Notes: generated by a model not told the origin, from the letters alone. Shown: positions 6,759 through 16,007, numbered from the stretch's first letter. The stretch: DNA of 64,000 nt from Flexivirga oryzae (GCF_014190805.1 NZ_JACHVQ010000001.1:558001-622000); one strand, 5' to 3'. Made by a program: numbers and translations.

Positions 6759-9617
6759 ATGAACGACGAGCAGCCCGCGCACCGCTATTCGGCGGCCCTG
6801 GCGAACGACATCGAGCGCGCCTGGCAGGACCGCTGGGAGGAGCAGGGCGTCTTCCACGCGCCGAACCCGGCCGGACCCTGGGCCGACCCGGAGGCGATCG
6901 GCGGCCGGCCGAAGTTCTTCCTGCAGGACATGTTTCCCTACCCGAGCGGGGCCGGCCTGCACGTCGGTCACCCGCTGGGCTTCATCGCGACCGACGTCTA
7001 CGCCCGCTACCGGCGGATGTCCGGGAACAACGTGCTCTACACGATGGGCTTCGACGCGTTCGGCCTGCCGGCCGAGCAGTATGCCGTGCAGACCGGACAG
7101 CACCCGCGCAAGACCACCGAGGACAACATCCAGACCTACACCCGGCAGCTGCGGCAGCTGGGCCTGTCGCACGACAAGCGCCGGGCGTTCGCGACGATCG
7201 ACCCGGAGTTCTACAAGTGGACCCAGTGGATCTTCCTGCAGATCTACAACGCCTGGTATGACGAGCGTGCCGGCAAGGCCCGCCCGATCGCGGAGCTGGT
7301 CGCCGGCTTCGAGTCCGGCGACGTGGCGACCCCGGACGGCCGGCCGTGGGCGCAGCTGACCGAGGACGAGCGCCGCGACGCGGTCGACAACCGCCGGCTG
7401 GCGTACAAGAAGGAAGTGCCGGTCAACTGGGCGCCTGGCCTGGGCACCGTCGTGGCCAACGAGGAGGTCACCAACGAGGGCCTGACCGAGCGTGGCGACA
7501 TGCCGGTCTTCCAGCGCAACCTGCCGCAGTGGATGATGCGGATCACCGCCTACTCCGACCGGCTGATCGACGACCTGGACCGGCTGGACTGGCCGGAGTC
7601 GATCAAGTCGATGCAGCGCAACTGGATCGGTCGCTCGCAGGGCGCCGCGGTGCAGTTCCCCGTCGAGGGCGCCGACGAGCGGATCGAGGTCTTCACCACG
7701 CGGCCGGACACCATCTTCGGCACCACCTTCATGGTGCTGGCCCCGGAGCATCCGCTGGTCGACGCGCTGGCCGCCGAGGCGTGGCCGGAGGGCACCGAGG
7801 CCGCGTGGACCGGAGGTGCGGCGAACCCGCGTGAGGCCGTGGCGTCATACCGGCTGGCAGCGTCGCGCAAGTCGGAGCTGGAGCGGCAGACCGAGGACGC
7901 CAAGGCCAAGACCGGTGTCTTCACGGGTGCGTTCGCGACCAATCCGGTTTCCGGACAACGCATCCCGGTCTTCATCGCCGACTACGTGCTGATGGGTTAC
8001 GGCACCGGCGCAGTCATGGCGGTCCCCGGAGAGGACCCGCGCGACTGGGACTTCGCCAAGAAGTACGACCTGCCCTACATCCGCACCGTGCAACCGTCCG
8101 AGGAGCACGACGAGGACACGGCATACACCGGCGCCGGCGCCAAGATCAACTCGTCGAACGACTCGATCTCGTTGGACGGCAAGGAGATCGACGAGGCCAA
8201 GCAGATCGTCATCGACTACTTGGAGCAGCGTGGTGCCGGCCGCGGCACCGTCACCTACAAGCTGCGTGACTGGCTGTTCAGCCGGCAGCGGTACTGGGGC
8301 GAGCCGTTCCCGATCGTGTATGACGAGAACGGCGTCGCGCACGCGCTGCCGGAGTCGATGCTGCCGGTCGAGCTGCCCGAGGTCGCGGACTACTCGCCGA
8401 AGACCTACGAGCCGGACGACGCCGAGTCGATGCCGGAGTCGCCGCTGGACCGCGCCGAGGACTGGGTCGAGGTCGAGCTGGACCTGGGTGACGGCCCGCG
8501 CAAGTACCGCCGCGAGACCAACACCATGCCCAACTGGGCGGGTTCGTGCTGGTACGAGATCCGCTACACCGACCCGGCGAACACGCAGCGATTCGTGGAC
8601 GCCGAGTGCGAGCGCTACTGGATGGGCCCGAACTCCACACCGGGCGACACCGGTGGCGTCGACCTGTATGTCGGTGGCGTCGAACACGCGGTGCTGCACC
8701 TGCTCTACTCACGCTTCTGGCACAAGGTGCTGTTCGACCTGGGCTACGTCAGCTCCGAGGAGCCGTTCCGCAGGCTGTTCAACCAGGGGTACGTGCAGGC
8801 CTTCGCCTATCGCGACCACCGCGGCCAGCCGGTGCCCGCCGCCGAGGTCGAGGAGCACGGTGACGGTGAGTCGATGACCTTCACCTGGCGGGGGCAGCCG
8901 GTCTCGCGCGAGTTCGGCAAGATGGGCAAGTCGCTGAAGAACGTCGTCACGCCCGACGAGATGTGCGCGACGTTCGGTGCGGACACCTTCCGGGTCTACG
9001 AGATGTCCATGGGTCCGTTGGACCAGTCCCGCGTCTGGGAGACCCGGGCCGCCGTCGGCGCCCAGCGCTTCCTGCAACGCCTGTGGCGCAACGTGATCGA
9101 CGAGGACACCGGTGAGGTGCGGGTAAGCGACGCCGAGCCGTCGCCGGAGCTGAGCCGGGCGCTGGCCAAAGCCGCCGACGGCGTCGCCAAGGACTACGAC
9201 TCGCTGCAGTTCAACACCGCGATCGCCAAGCTGATCGAGTTGAACAACGCGCTGACCAAGGAGTCCGCGGGCGCCGGCTCACCGCGTGCGGTCGTCGAAC
9301 AACTGGTGCTGATGACCGCGCCGGTCGCGCCGCACATCGCCGAGGAGCTGTGGTCGCGGCTGGGCCACGAGTCGTCGCTGGCGTTCGAGGCGTTCCCCGC
9401 CGCGGACCCGGCGCTGCTGGTCGACGAGGCCGTCACCTGCGTCGTGCAGGTGCAGGGCAAGGTCCGCGACCGGCTGCAGGTGCCGCCGGACATCGCCGAC
9501 GACGAGCTGGAGGCACTGGCACGCCAGAGCGAGAAGATCCGGAACGCGGTGGGGGACAAGCAGATCCGTAAGGTGATCGTGCGGGCCCCGAAACTCGTGA
9601 ACCTGGTGGTCGGATAA
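6759..9617 (+). CDS. leuS: Leucine--tRNA ligase
   Basis: Class I synthetase that charges tRNA-Leu; 952 aa, normal for actinomycetes. The HIGH motif appears as HVGH (residues 68-71, in YPSGAGLHVGHPLGF) and the KMSKS loop as KMGKS (721-725). The large CP1 editing domain lies between them, with the TTRPDTIFGTTFMVLAPEHP stretch. The C-terminal anticodon-binding and Leu-specific domains end the protein. I start at the ATG at 6759, preceded by AAAGGA. The frame also runs back to an ATG at 6702, but that codon sits directly on the attenuator T-run. Expression is likely controlled by the leader peptide and attenuator upstream. Confidence 0.96.
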   Translation: MNDEQPAHRYSAALANDIERAWQDRWEEQGVFHAPNPAGPWADPEAIGGRPKFFLQDMFPYPSGAGLHVGHPLGFIATDVYARYRRMSGNNVLYTMGFDAFGLPAEQYAVQTGQHPRKTTEDNIQTYTRQLRQLGLSHDKRRAFATIDPEFYKWTQWIFLQIYNAWYDERAGKARPIAELVAGFESGDVATPDGRPWAQLTEDERRDAVDNRRLAYKKEVPVNWAPGLGTVVANEEVTNEGLTERGDMPVFQRNLPQWMMRITAYSDRLIDDLDRLDWPESIKSMQRNWIGRSQGAAVQFPVEGADERIEVFTTRPDTIFGTTFMVLAPEHPLVDALAAEAWPEGTEAAWTGGAANPREAVASYRLAASRKSELERQTEDAKAKTGVFTGAFATNPVSGQRIPVFIADYVLMGYGTGAVMAVPGEDPRDWDFAKKYDLPYIRTVQPSEEHDEDTAYTGAGAKINSSNDSISLDGKEIDEAKQIVIDYLEQRGAGRGTVTYKLRDWLFSRQRYWGEPFPIVYDENGVAHALPESMLPVELPEVADYSPKTYEPDDAESMPESPLDRAEDWVEVELDLGDGPRKYRRETNTMPNWAGSCWYEIRYTDPANTQRFVDAECERYWMGPNSTPGDTGGVDLYVGGVEHAVLHLLYSRFWHKVLFDLGYVSSEEPFRRLFNQGYVQAFAYRDHRGQPVPAAEVEEHGDGESMTFTWRGQPVSREFGKMGKSLKNVVTPDEMCATFGADTFRVYEMSMGPLDQSRVWETRAAVGAQRFLQRLWRNVIDEDTGEVRVSDAEPSPELSRALAKAADGVAKDYDSLQFNTAIAKLIELNNALTKESAGAGSPRAVVEQLVLMTAPVAPHIAEELWSRLGHESSLAFEAFPAADPALLVDEAVTCVVQVQGKVRDRLQVPPDIADDELEALARQSEKIRNAVGDKQIRKVIVRAPKLVNLVVG

Positions 9618-9629
9618 TTTCCATGTCCA

Positions 9630-9740
9630 CCCCACAAAGTTCTCCGCTCCTTGCACCCCACGAAGTTTCTCCTCCGCTGCGCTCCTCCGAATACTTCGTG
9701 GGGACCCCGCAGAGTCGCTCCGATACTTTGCGGGGGCCCC
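9630..9740. repeat. Palindromic intergenic elements, copy 2: one element nested in another
   Basis: The outer ends CCCCACAAAGT (9630-9640) and ACTTTGCGGGG (9725-9735) bracket a complete inner element (9656-9708, 53 bp) with ends CCCCACGAAGT and ACTTCGTGGGG plus ACCCC. The triplet GCA flanks the inner copy on both sides (9653-9655 and 9709-9711). Removing the inner copy and one GCA leaves an outer element of about 55 bp, matching the other copies. The stretch fills nearly all of the leuS-degV gap. Confidence 0.8.
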
Positions 9741-9744
9741 GGAA

Positions 9745-10641
9745 ATGAGCGTCGCGGTGGTGACGGATTCGACGGCATATCTGCCGCCGGAGATCGCCGC
9801 CACCCACGGCATCTCGGTGGTGCCGATGCGTCTCGCCATCGGTGGGGTGTCGTATGACGAAGGGCGCGGTGTCTCCGCGGAGGAGGTCGCCGACGCCTTG
9901 CGCGACTTCGTCCCGGTGTCGACGTCGCGGCCGTCACCGGCGGTCTTCGCCGACCTGTACGCCTCGCTCGCCGAGGCCGGGCACGACGCCATCGTCTCGA
10001 TCCACGTGTCCTCGCAGATGTCGGCGACCCTGTCGTCCGCCCAGCTCGCGGCACGTGAAACACAGATCCCGGTCGAGCTGATCGACAGCGAAACCATCGG
10101 CATGGCAATGGGTTTCGGAGTCATTGCGGCCGCCGAGACCGCCGCAGCGGGCGGAGACGCGGCGCAGGTGGCGGAGGCGGCGCGGCGTCATACGAGCTCG
10201 TCGACCACGGTCTTCTACGTCGACACGCTGGAGCACCTGCGGCGCGGTGGCCGGATCGGCCGGGCGTCGGCGATGATGGGTTCGGCGCTCGCGATCAAAC
10301 CGCTGCTGACCGTGCGGGACGGGCACATCGAGCCGTTGGAGCGGGTGCGCACCACCAGCAAGGCATTGGCTCGGCTCGCCCAGCTCGCCGTGGACGCGGT
10401 GGACGAGATGCACGGGGCGCACGAACTGGACGGTGTCGACGTGGCGGTGCACCACCTGGACTCCCGGGACCGGGCCGAGAAGCTGCTGGAGGAGCTGGCC
10501 GACAAACTGCCCGAGGCGCGCCGGATGCTGCTGGTCGAGCTCGGTGCCGCGGTGGGTGCGCATGTCGGTCCCGGGACGCTGGCGGTGGCGATCACGCCGC
10601 GTCTGCGCGGGCGTAGCCGCATCGTCGGTTCCTTCGACTGA
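9745..10641 (+). CDS. DegV family protein (fatty-acid binding)
   Basis: DegV proteins bind a fatty acid and, in Firmicutes, act as FakB carriers for fatty acid kinase; the role in actinomycetes is less clear. At 298 aa it has normal length. Visible family features are the N-terminal VAVVTDSTAYLPPE, the VSTSRPSPAVF segment whose Thr/Ser contacts lipid, SSQMSATLSSAQLAA, and FYVDTLEHLRRGGRIGRA. The ATG lies 5 bp past the end of the nested palindromic element. A FakA-type kinase is not present in the window. leuS, degV, comEA and comEC are often adjacent in actinomycetes. Confidence 0.92.
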   Translation: MSVAVVTDSTAYLPPEIAATHGISVVPMRLAIGGVSYDEGRGVSAEEVADALRDFVPVSTSRPSPAVFADLYASLAEAGHDAIVSIHVSSQMSATLSSAQLAARETQIPVELIDSETIGMAMGFGVIAAAETAAAGGDAAQVAEAARRHTSSSTTVFYVDTLEHLRRGGRIGRASAMMGSALAIKPLLTVRDGHIEPLERVRTTSKALARLAQLAVDAVDEMHGAHELDGVDVAVHHLDSRDRAEKLLEELADKLPEARRMLLVELGAAVGAHVGPGTLAVAITPRLRGRSRIVGSFD

Positions 10642-10684
10642 GGCTCGCTCACCCGAACGCCGCTGTTCGTCCACATCCCTCGCG

Positions 10685-10726
10685 TTGTCCACAGGCGGGT
10701 ATGCCGGCCCTGCACGAACCCGCCTG
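10685..10726. promoter_or_regulatory. DnaA box and inverted repeat between degV and comEA
   Basis: TTGTCCACA (10685-10693) is a perfect actinobacterial DnaA box. A related CGTCCACA lies about 16 bp upstream. Overlapping it, CAGGCGGG (10692-10699) and CCCGCCTG (10719-10726) form an inverted repeat with a 19-nt loop that could end degV transcription; there is no T-run. Binding is not shown. Confidence 0.45.
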
Positions 10727-10746
10727 CCGCGCTTAACGTTCCGCGT

Positions 10747-11715
10747 ATGGCAGGCTCACGTGGGGAGGCAGGGACACCCGACCGGCTGGCCGCGGTGCTC
10801 GAGGAGCTCGAGGCGGTGCGGCGTGCTCCGGGCTGGGTGCCGACCGAGGACTCCGTGCTCGACGAGCCGCGCTCGAGGGTGGCCGACCTACCGCGTCGGG
10901 TCGCCGCCACCCGGCGCTCCGAGCGGGATAGCGGGACGCGCCGGGAGGCACGGCACGCGGCGTCCGGCCGGCACGAGGAGTTGCGGCCGCGCGAGCCGCT
11001 GCTGCGCCCGCCCGAGCCGTTGCTCGGTGCGCAGGTCGCGCCCAGCCGGCTGGCGGTGATCGGCGCCGTCATCCTCGTGCTCGTTGCCGCACTGGTCTTT
11101 GGCGGGCGTGTCCTGTGGGCGCGTGCCGCGGCGCAGCCCCACCCGGTGTCACCGTCAGCAGCGAGTACGTTGGTGGCGCCGCAGAGCGTCGCGGGCACTC
11201 CTGCAGCAGCCGCGCGCCAGGGGTTCGGGGCGGCGTCGTCCAGCGTGCCCGCGTCGCCGACGACGCTCGTGGTGCAGGTGGTCGGACAGGTGCGCCGTCC
11301 CGGTGTGGTGCACGTCGACGCGGGGTCGCGGGTCCAGGACGCGGTGTCGGCCGCCGGTGGGGCGCTGCCAGGGGCCGACCTCGCAGCGATCAACCTGGCC
11401 AGGGTCGTCGCCGACGGAGAGCAGATCGTCGTGCCCAAACCGGGCGAACATCCGACCACCGCGCCGGCGGCAGCGGCCGGTGCAGCGGGATCCGCCGGGT
11501 CCGTGGCCACGACCTCCGCGGCCGTGGTCGACCTCAACGCCGCCGACGAACAGACCTTGGAGACCTTGCCGGGGGTCGGCCCGGTCACGGCGCAGCACAT
11601 CCTGCAATGGCGCACCGAGAACGGCCGGTTCAGCAGCGTCGACGAGTTGGCAGAGGTGAGCGGCATCGGTGACAAGACGCTCGCCCAGTTGCGCCCGCTG
11701 GTCAGTGTCGGCTGA
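10747..11715 (+). CDS. comEA: ComEA family DNA-binding competence protein
   Basis: Membrane-anchored receptor for double-stranded DNA in natural transformation; 322 aa. It has a charged cytoplasmic N-terminus of about 100 residues, one membrane helix (about 101-125, AVIGAVILVLVAAL-like), a SLBB fold (about 172-235, QVVGQVRRPGVVHVDAGSRV) and a C-terminal pair of helix-hairpin-helix motifs (about 260-322, LNAADEQTLETLPGVGPVTA and VSGIGDKTLAQL). The 100-residue N-terminus before the membrane helix is longer than in Bacillus ComEA but common in actinomycetes. comEC follows 6 bp downstream, so they form an operon. Many organisms carrying these genes have never been shown to be competent. Confidence 0.93.
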   Translation: MAGSRGEAGTPDRLAAVLEELEAVRRAPGWVPTEDSVLDEPRSRVADLPRRVAATRRSERDSGTRREARHAASGRHEELRPREPLLRPPEPLLGAQVAPSRLAVIGAVILVLVAALVFGGRVLWARAAAQPHPVSPSAASTLVAPQSVAGTPAAAARQGFGAASSSVPASPTTLVVQVVGQVRRPGVVHVDAGSRVQDAVSAAGGALPGADLAAINLARVVADGEQIVVPKPGEHPTTAPAAAAGAAGSAGSVATTSAAVVDLNAADEQTLETLPGVGPVTAQHILQWRTENGRFSSVDELAEVSGIGDKTLAQLRPLVSVG

Positions 11716-11721
11716 GCGCCG

Positions 11722-14112
11722 GTGGATCTGCGGCTGTTCACGGCGGCCGCCGTGGCGTGGCCGGTCACGCTCGTCGCGTTGCGGCTGCGTGCCGGCTGGT
11801 GCTGGACGATCGCCGCTGTCGGACTGGTGGCGGCGCTGGTGCTCGTGCTCGGTCCGGTGCGGTCGCGGTGGCGCCGGCGCGCTGACGCCGACCCGGACCT
11901 CGACCCGGACCGGCGCGTCCGGGTCCTGGATACCTGCGCCCTTGCCGGGGCGGCGGTCGCCCTCGCCTCGGCGGCAACTGCGGGCCACCTGATGGTGCGG
12001 CGGGCCGGCCCGGTCGACCAGCTCGCGGCGAAGCACGCGATCGTCCGGGTCGAGGCGGTGCTGAGCACCGATCCACGGGTCGTGGGCGCCGGTCTGACCG
12101 GCCACCGGAGCCTGGTGATCACCAAGGTGTCGGTCCGCCAGGTCATCGGCCGGGGCATGCGCAGCACGCCGCGCACCCCGGTGCTGGTGCTCGCCGACGA
12201 GGACTGGCTGGCCCTGCGCTGGCACCAGCGCGTTGCCTTCACCGGGCGGCTGCAACCGGCCGAGCCGGGCGACGACGTCGAGGCGGTGCTGACGGTGCGT
12301 GGGCCGCCGCGGCTGATCGGCGGCGCCGGACCGCTCTTCGACGGCGTCGAGGTGTTCCGCCGCGACACCCGCGTCGCCACTGACGGCCTGCCCGCGGATG
12401 CGCGCGGGCTCGTGCCCGCCCTGGTGATGGGCGACACCTCCCGGCTGCCGCCGGATCTCAACGACGACATGCGCGCCACCGGTATGACCCACCTCAACGC
12501 GGTCAGCGGCTCCAACGTGACGCTCGTGCTGATGTCGGCGATGTGGTTCGCCGGTTGGCTGCATCTGCGGGGCCGCTGGCGGCTGGTTGCTGCCGCCGTC
12601 GTGCTCGGTCTGTTCGTCCTGCTGTGCCGGCCGGAGCCGTCGGTGATCCGGGCCGCGGTCATGGGCCTCATCGGGCTGGTGGGCATGTCGGCCTCCCGGC
12701 GCGCGGCGGGTTCGCCGGTGCTGGCCGCCGCGGTCCTGGCGCTGCTGGCGATCGACCCGTGGCTGGCCGCCTCCTACGGTTTCGCTCTGTCCACCCTCGC
12801 CACCGCCGGGCTGCTCTTCTTCGCCCGGCCGTGGGCTGACCGGATCGCCCGCTGGCTACCCCGGCGGCTGAGCCCGCTGGCCGAGGCAGTCGCCATACCG
12901 ATGGCCGCGCAGGCCATGTGCGCGCCGGTCATCGTGCTGCTGCAGGGCTCGGTCAGCCTGATCGGCATACCGGCGAACGTGCTGGCAGCACCCCTGGTGG
13001 CACCCGCGACGATGTGCGGTGTCGCAACCGTGCTCGTCGCCCCGGTGAGCACGGCGCTCGCCCGTGTGCCCGCCTGGCTCGCGGCGATCCCCACCGAGGG
13101 GATCGCCTGGATCGCGCACACCTGCGCACGTGTACCGATGGGCACGTTGCCCTGGCCGGACGGTGCTGCCGGTGCGCTGCTGCTCGCGGTGCTGACCCTG
13201 CTCGCACTGTTCACGGGGGTGTGGCTGCTGCGGCACCTGTGGGTCCGTCCCTACCTCGCGGGTGCCGGGGCCGTGCTCGCAGCGGCCGCCTGGGCGCCGA
13301 CGCCCGTCACGGCGTGGCCACCGGCCGGCTGGGTGTATGTCGCCTGCGACGTCGGCCAGGGCGACGGGGGAGTGCTGGCCACCGCACCCGGACACGCCCT
13401 GGTCGTCGACGCCGGACCCGACCCCGGCCTGATGGACGCCTGCTTGACCCGGCTGCGGATCGGCGTCGTCGACGCGGTGGTGCTCACCCACTTCCACGCC
13501 GACCACGTCGGCGGACTCGCGGGGGTGCTCGACGGCCGCGAGGTCGGTCCGGTCTACGTCACGCCGCTCTCCGCGCGAACGACCACCGACACCGACGCCG
13601 AGGCGACCGAGGAGCCACTCGTGCGCAGCCTCGCCGCCCAGCACCACCTGCCGGTGCGGACCCTTGCCACCGGCGACGTCCTCGACCTCGGCGAGGTGCA
13701 CGCGCTGGTGCTCGGCCCGAGCCGGCTGATCCGAGCCGGATCGGTCCAGAACAACAACAGCGTGGTCCTCGACGTGCGCACCCACGGACTGCGGATCCTG
13801 CTGACCGGTGACATCGAGAAGGAAGCAGCGGCAACGCTGTTGGGGCAGCTGCGGGCCCTGCCGAACGCGCCGTCGGTCGACGTGTTCAAGGTGCCGCACC
13901 ACGGCTCGGCCAACCAGGACCCGGCGCTGGAGCGGTTCGTGCACGCGCCGCTCGCGGTGATCAGCGTCGGCGCCGGCAACGACTACGGCCACCCCGCCCC
14001 ACGCACGCTGGACCTGCTGCGGGAGACCAACTCGGTGGTGGAGCGCACCGACCGCGGCGGGGACGTCGCGATCGTCGTGCGCGACGGCCGGCCGCTGGTG
14101 GCCAGGCGGTGA
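11722..14112 (+). CDS. comEC: ComEC/Rec2 family DNA internalisation channel
   Basis: Polytopic membrane channel that takes single-stranded DNA across the membrane during transformation. The 796 aa comprise an N-terminal pair of helices with an OB-like DUF4131 region, the Competence membrane domain (AVSGSNVTLVLM near residues 257-268, then RAAVMGLIGLVGM) and a C-terminal metallo-beta-lactamase domain with HFHADHVGG (H590-H595), GDIEKEA and VPHHGSANQ. The metal ligands look complete, so the domain could be a nuclease. The start is GTG, 6 bp after comEA. The gene ends just before a tandem-repeat array that separates it from the convergent LysR gene. Confidence 0.94.
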   Translation: MDLRLFTAAAVAWPVTLVALRLRAGWCWTIAAVGLVAALVLVLGPVRSRWRRRADADPDLDPDRRVRVLDTCALAGAAVALASAATAGHLMVRRAGPVDQLAAKHAIVRVEAVLSTDPRVVGAGLTGHRSLVITKVSVRQVIGRGMRSTPRTPVLVLADEDWLALRWHQRVAFTGRLQPAEPGDDVEAVLTVRGPPRLIGGAGPLFDGVEVFRRDTRVATDGLPADARGLVPALVMGDTSRLPPDLNDDMRATGMTHLNAVSGSNVTLVLMSAMWFAGWLHLRGRWRLVAAAVVLGLFVLLCRPEPSVIRAAVMGLIGLVGMSASRRAAGSPVLAAAVLALLAIDPWLAASYGFALSTLATAGLLFFARPWADRIARWLPRRLSPLAEAVAIPMAAQAMCAPVIVLLQGSVSLIGIPANVLAAPLVAPATMCGVATVLVAPVSTALARVPAWLAAIPTEGIAWIAHTCARVPMGTLPWPDGAAGALLLAVLTLLALFTGVWLLRHLWVRPYLAGAGAVLAAAAWAPTPVTAWPPAGWVYVACDVGQGDGGVLATAPGHALVVDAGPDPGLMDACLTRLRIGVVDAVVLTHFHADHVGGLAGVLDGREVGPVYVTPLSARTTTDTDAEATEEPLVRSLAAQHHLPVRTLATGDVLDLGEVHALVLGPSRLIRAGSVQNNNSVVLDVRTHGLRILLTGDIEKEAAATLLGQLRALPNAPSVDVFKVPHHGSANQDPALERFVHAPLAVISVGAGNDYGHPAPRTLDLLRETNSVVERTDRGGDVAIVVRDGRPLVARR

Positions 14113-14135
14113 GTTTCAGCCGTCCCGACTCATTC

Positions 14136-14290
14136 GGTTCCGGTGCGCTGGCCGTGCGTAGGTCGCCCCAGTGGAGGGGTATGACCGGTGTTCGGGGTGT
14201 TGGCCGTGCGTAGGTCGCCCCAGGGGAGGGCTGTGACCGGTGTTCGGGGTGCTGGCCGTGCGTAGGTCGCCCCAGGGGAGGGCTATGACC
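14136..14290 (-). repeat. Tandem repeat array A (3 units, 52-bp period)
   Basis: The marker GTAGGTCGCCCCA starts at 14158, 14210 and 14262, a period of 52 bp; the last unit is truncated and a decayed fragment precedes the first. Each unit also has TATGACCGGTGTTCGGGG or a close variant. The reverse complement matches the units of arrays B and C (CCGGTCATA, then a C4/G4 core). The array fills the gap between the convergent comEC and LysR genes. Confidence 0.85.
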
Positions 14291-14294
14291 GAGC

Positions 14295-15218
14295 TCAGTT
14301 GCCGCAGACGCTCTTGGCCCGCGCTGCCTCGCACAATGCGTCGAGAGTGGCGGACACGGCCGGGACGCGTTGCAGGTCGGGGGTCGTCACGGCATACACC
14401 GTGCGGCGGGAGGCCGGGTCCATCGGCAGGGTGACCACACCGGGGTTGCCGGCCGACCGGCGGATGAGCTCGGGGACCAGCGAGACGCCGAGTCCCTCGG
14501 AGACCAGGCCCATCACCGCGACGTAGTCCTCGGTCTCGAAGGCGACGTCGGGGTTGAAGCCGGCCCGCTCGGCGAGGGAGAGCAGGTGACCACGACATCG
14601 TGGGCACCCGGCGATCCACGGCTCGTCGGCCATGTCACTGAGCTTGACCTTCTTGGACTTCGCGCGCGGGTGGTCCAACGGCAGGGCGAGGCGGACCTCG
14701 TCCTCGAGCAGCTTGCGGGTGACGAAGGAGTCGATGTCCTCGTCGGCCCGCGCCAGGTCCGTGCCCTCGTAGGCGAACGTCACCGCGACATCGCACTCGC
14801 CGGAACGCAACGCGGCGAACGCCTCCGGCGGCTCCGCCTCGCTGAAGGTCACGTGCACGTCCGGGAAACGCTGCTTGACCAGCGAGAGGGCGCGCGGCAC
14901 CAGGGTCGAGGACGACGACGGGAAGGCCATCAGCCGCACCCGCCCGGCGCGCAGCCCGGCGATCGCGGCTACCTCCGACTCGGCCGCGTCGAGCGCGGCC
15001 AGCACCGGGTTGGCGTGTCGTGCCAGCACCTGCCCGGCCTCGGTGAGCCGCACGCTGCGTCCCAGCCGCTCGACCAGCACCGTGCCGGTGCGGTCCTCCA
15101 GGCGCCGCACCATCTGCGAGATGGCGGGCTGGGAGTAGCCCAACGAAGCGGCAGCTGCGGTGAAGCTGCCGTGGTCACTGATGGCCTTGATCACCCGAAG
15201 GCCTGCCGCGTCAATCAT
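14295..15218 (-). CDS. LysR family transcriptional regulator
   Basis: A 307-aa LysR-type regulator. The winged helix is at about residues 1-62 (LRVIKAISDHGSFTAAAASL, then YSQPAISQMVRRLE) and a type 2 periplasmic-binding fold for the co-inducer follows (RVRLMAFPSSSSTLVPRAL onward). A Cys-Pro-Arg-Cys pair occurs in WIAGCPRCRGHL, unusual for a LysR effector domain; it may bind metal or sense redox. The start at 15218 is followed upstream by an AT-rich palindromic stretch that fits an autoregulatory site. The neighbouring GPP34 gene is divergent, but nothing shows that it is the target. Confidence 0.9.
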   Translation of the reverse strand: MIDAAGLRVIKAISDHGSFTAAAASLGYSQPAISQMVRRLEDRTGTVLVERLGRSVRLTEAGQVLARHANPVLAALDAAESEVAAIAGLRAGRVRLMAFPSSSSTLVPRALSLVKQRFPDVHVTFSEAEPPEAFAALRSGECDVAVTFAYEGTDLARADEDIDSFVTRKLLEDEVRLALPLDHPRAKSKKVKLSDMADEPWIAGCPRCRGHLLSLAERAGFNPDVAFETEDYVAVMGLVSEGLGVSLVPELIRRSAGNPGVVTLPMDPASRRTVYAVTTPDLQRVPAVSATLDALCEAARAKSVCGN

Positions 15219-15228
15219 GTGACCAAGG

Positions 15229-15251
15229 ATAACATTTCGTTATTAATTAAC
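15229..15251. promoter_or_regulatory. Candidate LysR operator
   Basis: ATAAC (15229-15233) and GTTAT (15239-15243) form a perfect inverted repeat with a 5-nt spacer. It overlaps a second near-palindrome, GTTATTAATTAAC (15239-15251). The stretch is strikingly AT-rich for this DNA and lies 11 bp upstream of the LysR start, where autoregulatory LysR sites occur. Confidence 0.55.
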
Positions 15252-15344
15252 AACTCTTCCCGGAAAACGCTAATCCTTGTGGCGGGTGACCGGTTCCGCC
15301 CGGGGACGGAGGCGTCCGCCGCCCGGACGACCTATTGTCGAGAC

Positions 15345-16007
15345 ATGCTCATCTGTGCGGAAGTGCTGCTCGTGGCGACGCGCGCCGACGGCAGGCCGTT
15401 CACGGACAAATCCCGTCTCGACCTGGCACTGGCCGGAGCGGTGTTGTGCGAGTTGGCAGCGTGCGGGCGGATCGCGGTCAAGGACGGTCGGCTGGTCGTG
15501 CTCGACGCCCGGCCCGGTGGCGATCCGCTGCTCGACCATGCCCTCGCGATCTTCGCGCCGAAGGCCGGCAAGAAGCCGGCGCGCGTGCTGCCGGCGGTGG
15601 CGAAGGGCCAGACCGACCGCACCTACGACCGACTCGTGGCGGACGGAGCGGTACGGCGCGAGAAGGGCGGATTCCTGCAGCCACCGCGGCATCCCGTGCT
15701 CGACGTGGCCGGGCGAGCCCGGCTCGTGGACGCGGGCGGCCGGGTGCTCGCCGGCACCGCCCAGCCGGATCTGCACACCGGGTCGCTCGTCGCCCTGCTC
15801 GCCGCGGCGGATGTCATCACCAGGGTCTATGACAGCCGCCAGTTCGGTGTCTCCGGCCGTGAGCTGAAGAAGCGCGCGAAGGCCGTCGGCGAGCGGGACT
15901 GGGCGGCCGGTGCGGCGGCCGCGGCCATCCGCAGTGCCCAGGAGGCCGCCAGCGCGGCGATGGTCGCGGTCACGGCCGCCACGACGGTGACGGTCATCGG
16001 CAGTTGA
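15345..16007 (+). CDS. GPP34 (GOLPH3/VPS74-like) family protein
   Basis: A 220-aa protein of the GPP34 fold, known in eukaryotes as a phosphoinositide-binding Golgi adaptor; in actinomycetes it is widespread with unknown function, possibly a peripheral membrane protein. Family traits seen are the N-terminal LICAEVLLVATRADGR, LDLALAGAVLCELAACGRI, VKDGRLVVLD, and AADVITRVYDSRQF followed by a basic KKRAKAV stretch. I chose the ATG at 15345 because homology begins at MLICAEVL; the frame is open far upstream without meaning. The C-terminus is Ala-rich and hydrophobic. Its stop overlaps the TTG start of the sirtuin gene, so the two are translationally coupled. Confidence 0.85.
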   Translation: MLICAEVLLVATRADGRPFTDKSRLDLALAGAVLCELAACGRIAVKDGRLVVLDARPGGDPLLDHALAIFAPKAGKKPARVLPAVAKGQTDRTYDRLVADGAVRREKGGFLQPPRHPVLDVAGRARLVDAGGRVLAGTAQPDLHTGSLVALLAAADVITRVYDSRQFGVSGRELKKRAKAVGERDWAAGAAAAAIRSAQEAASAAMVAVTAATTVTVIGS

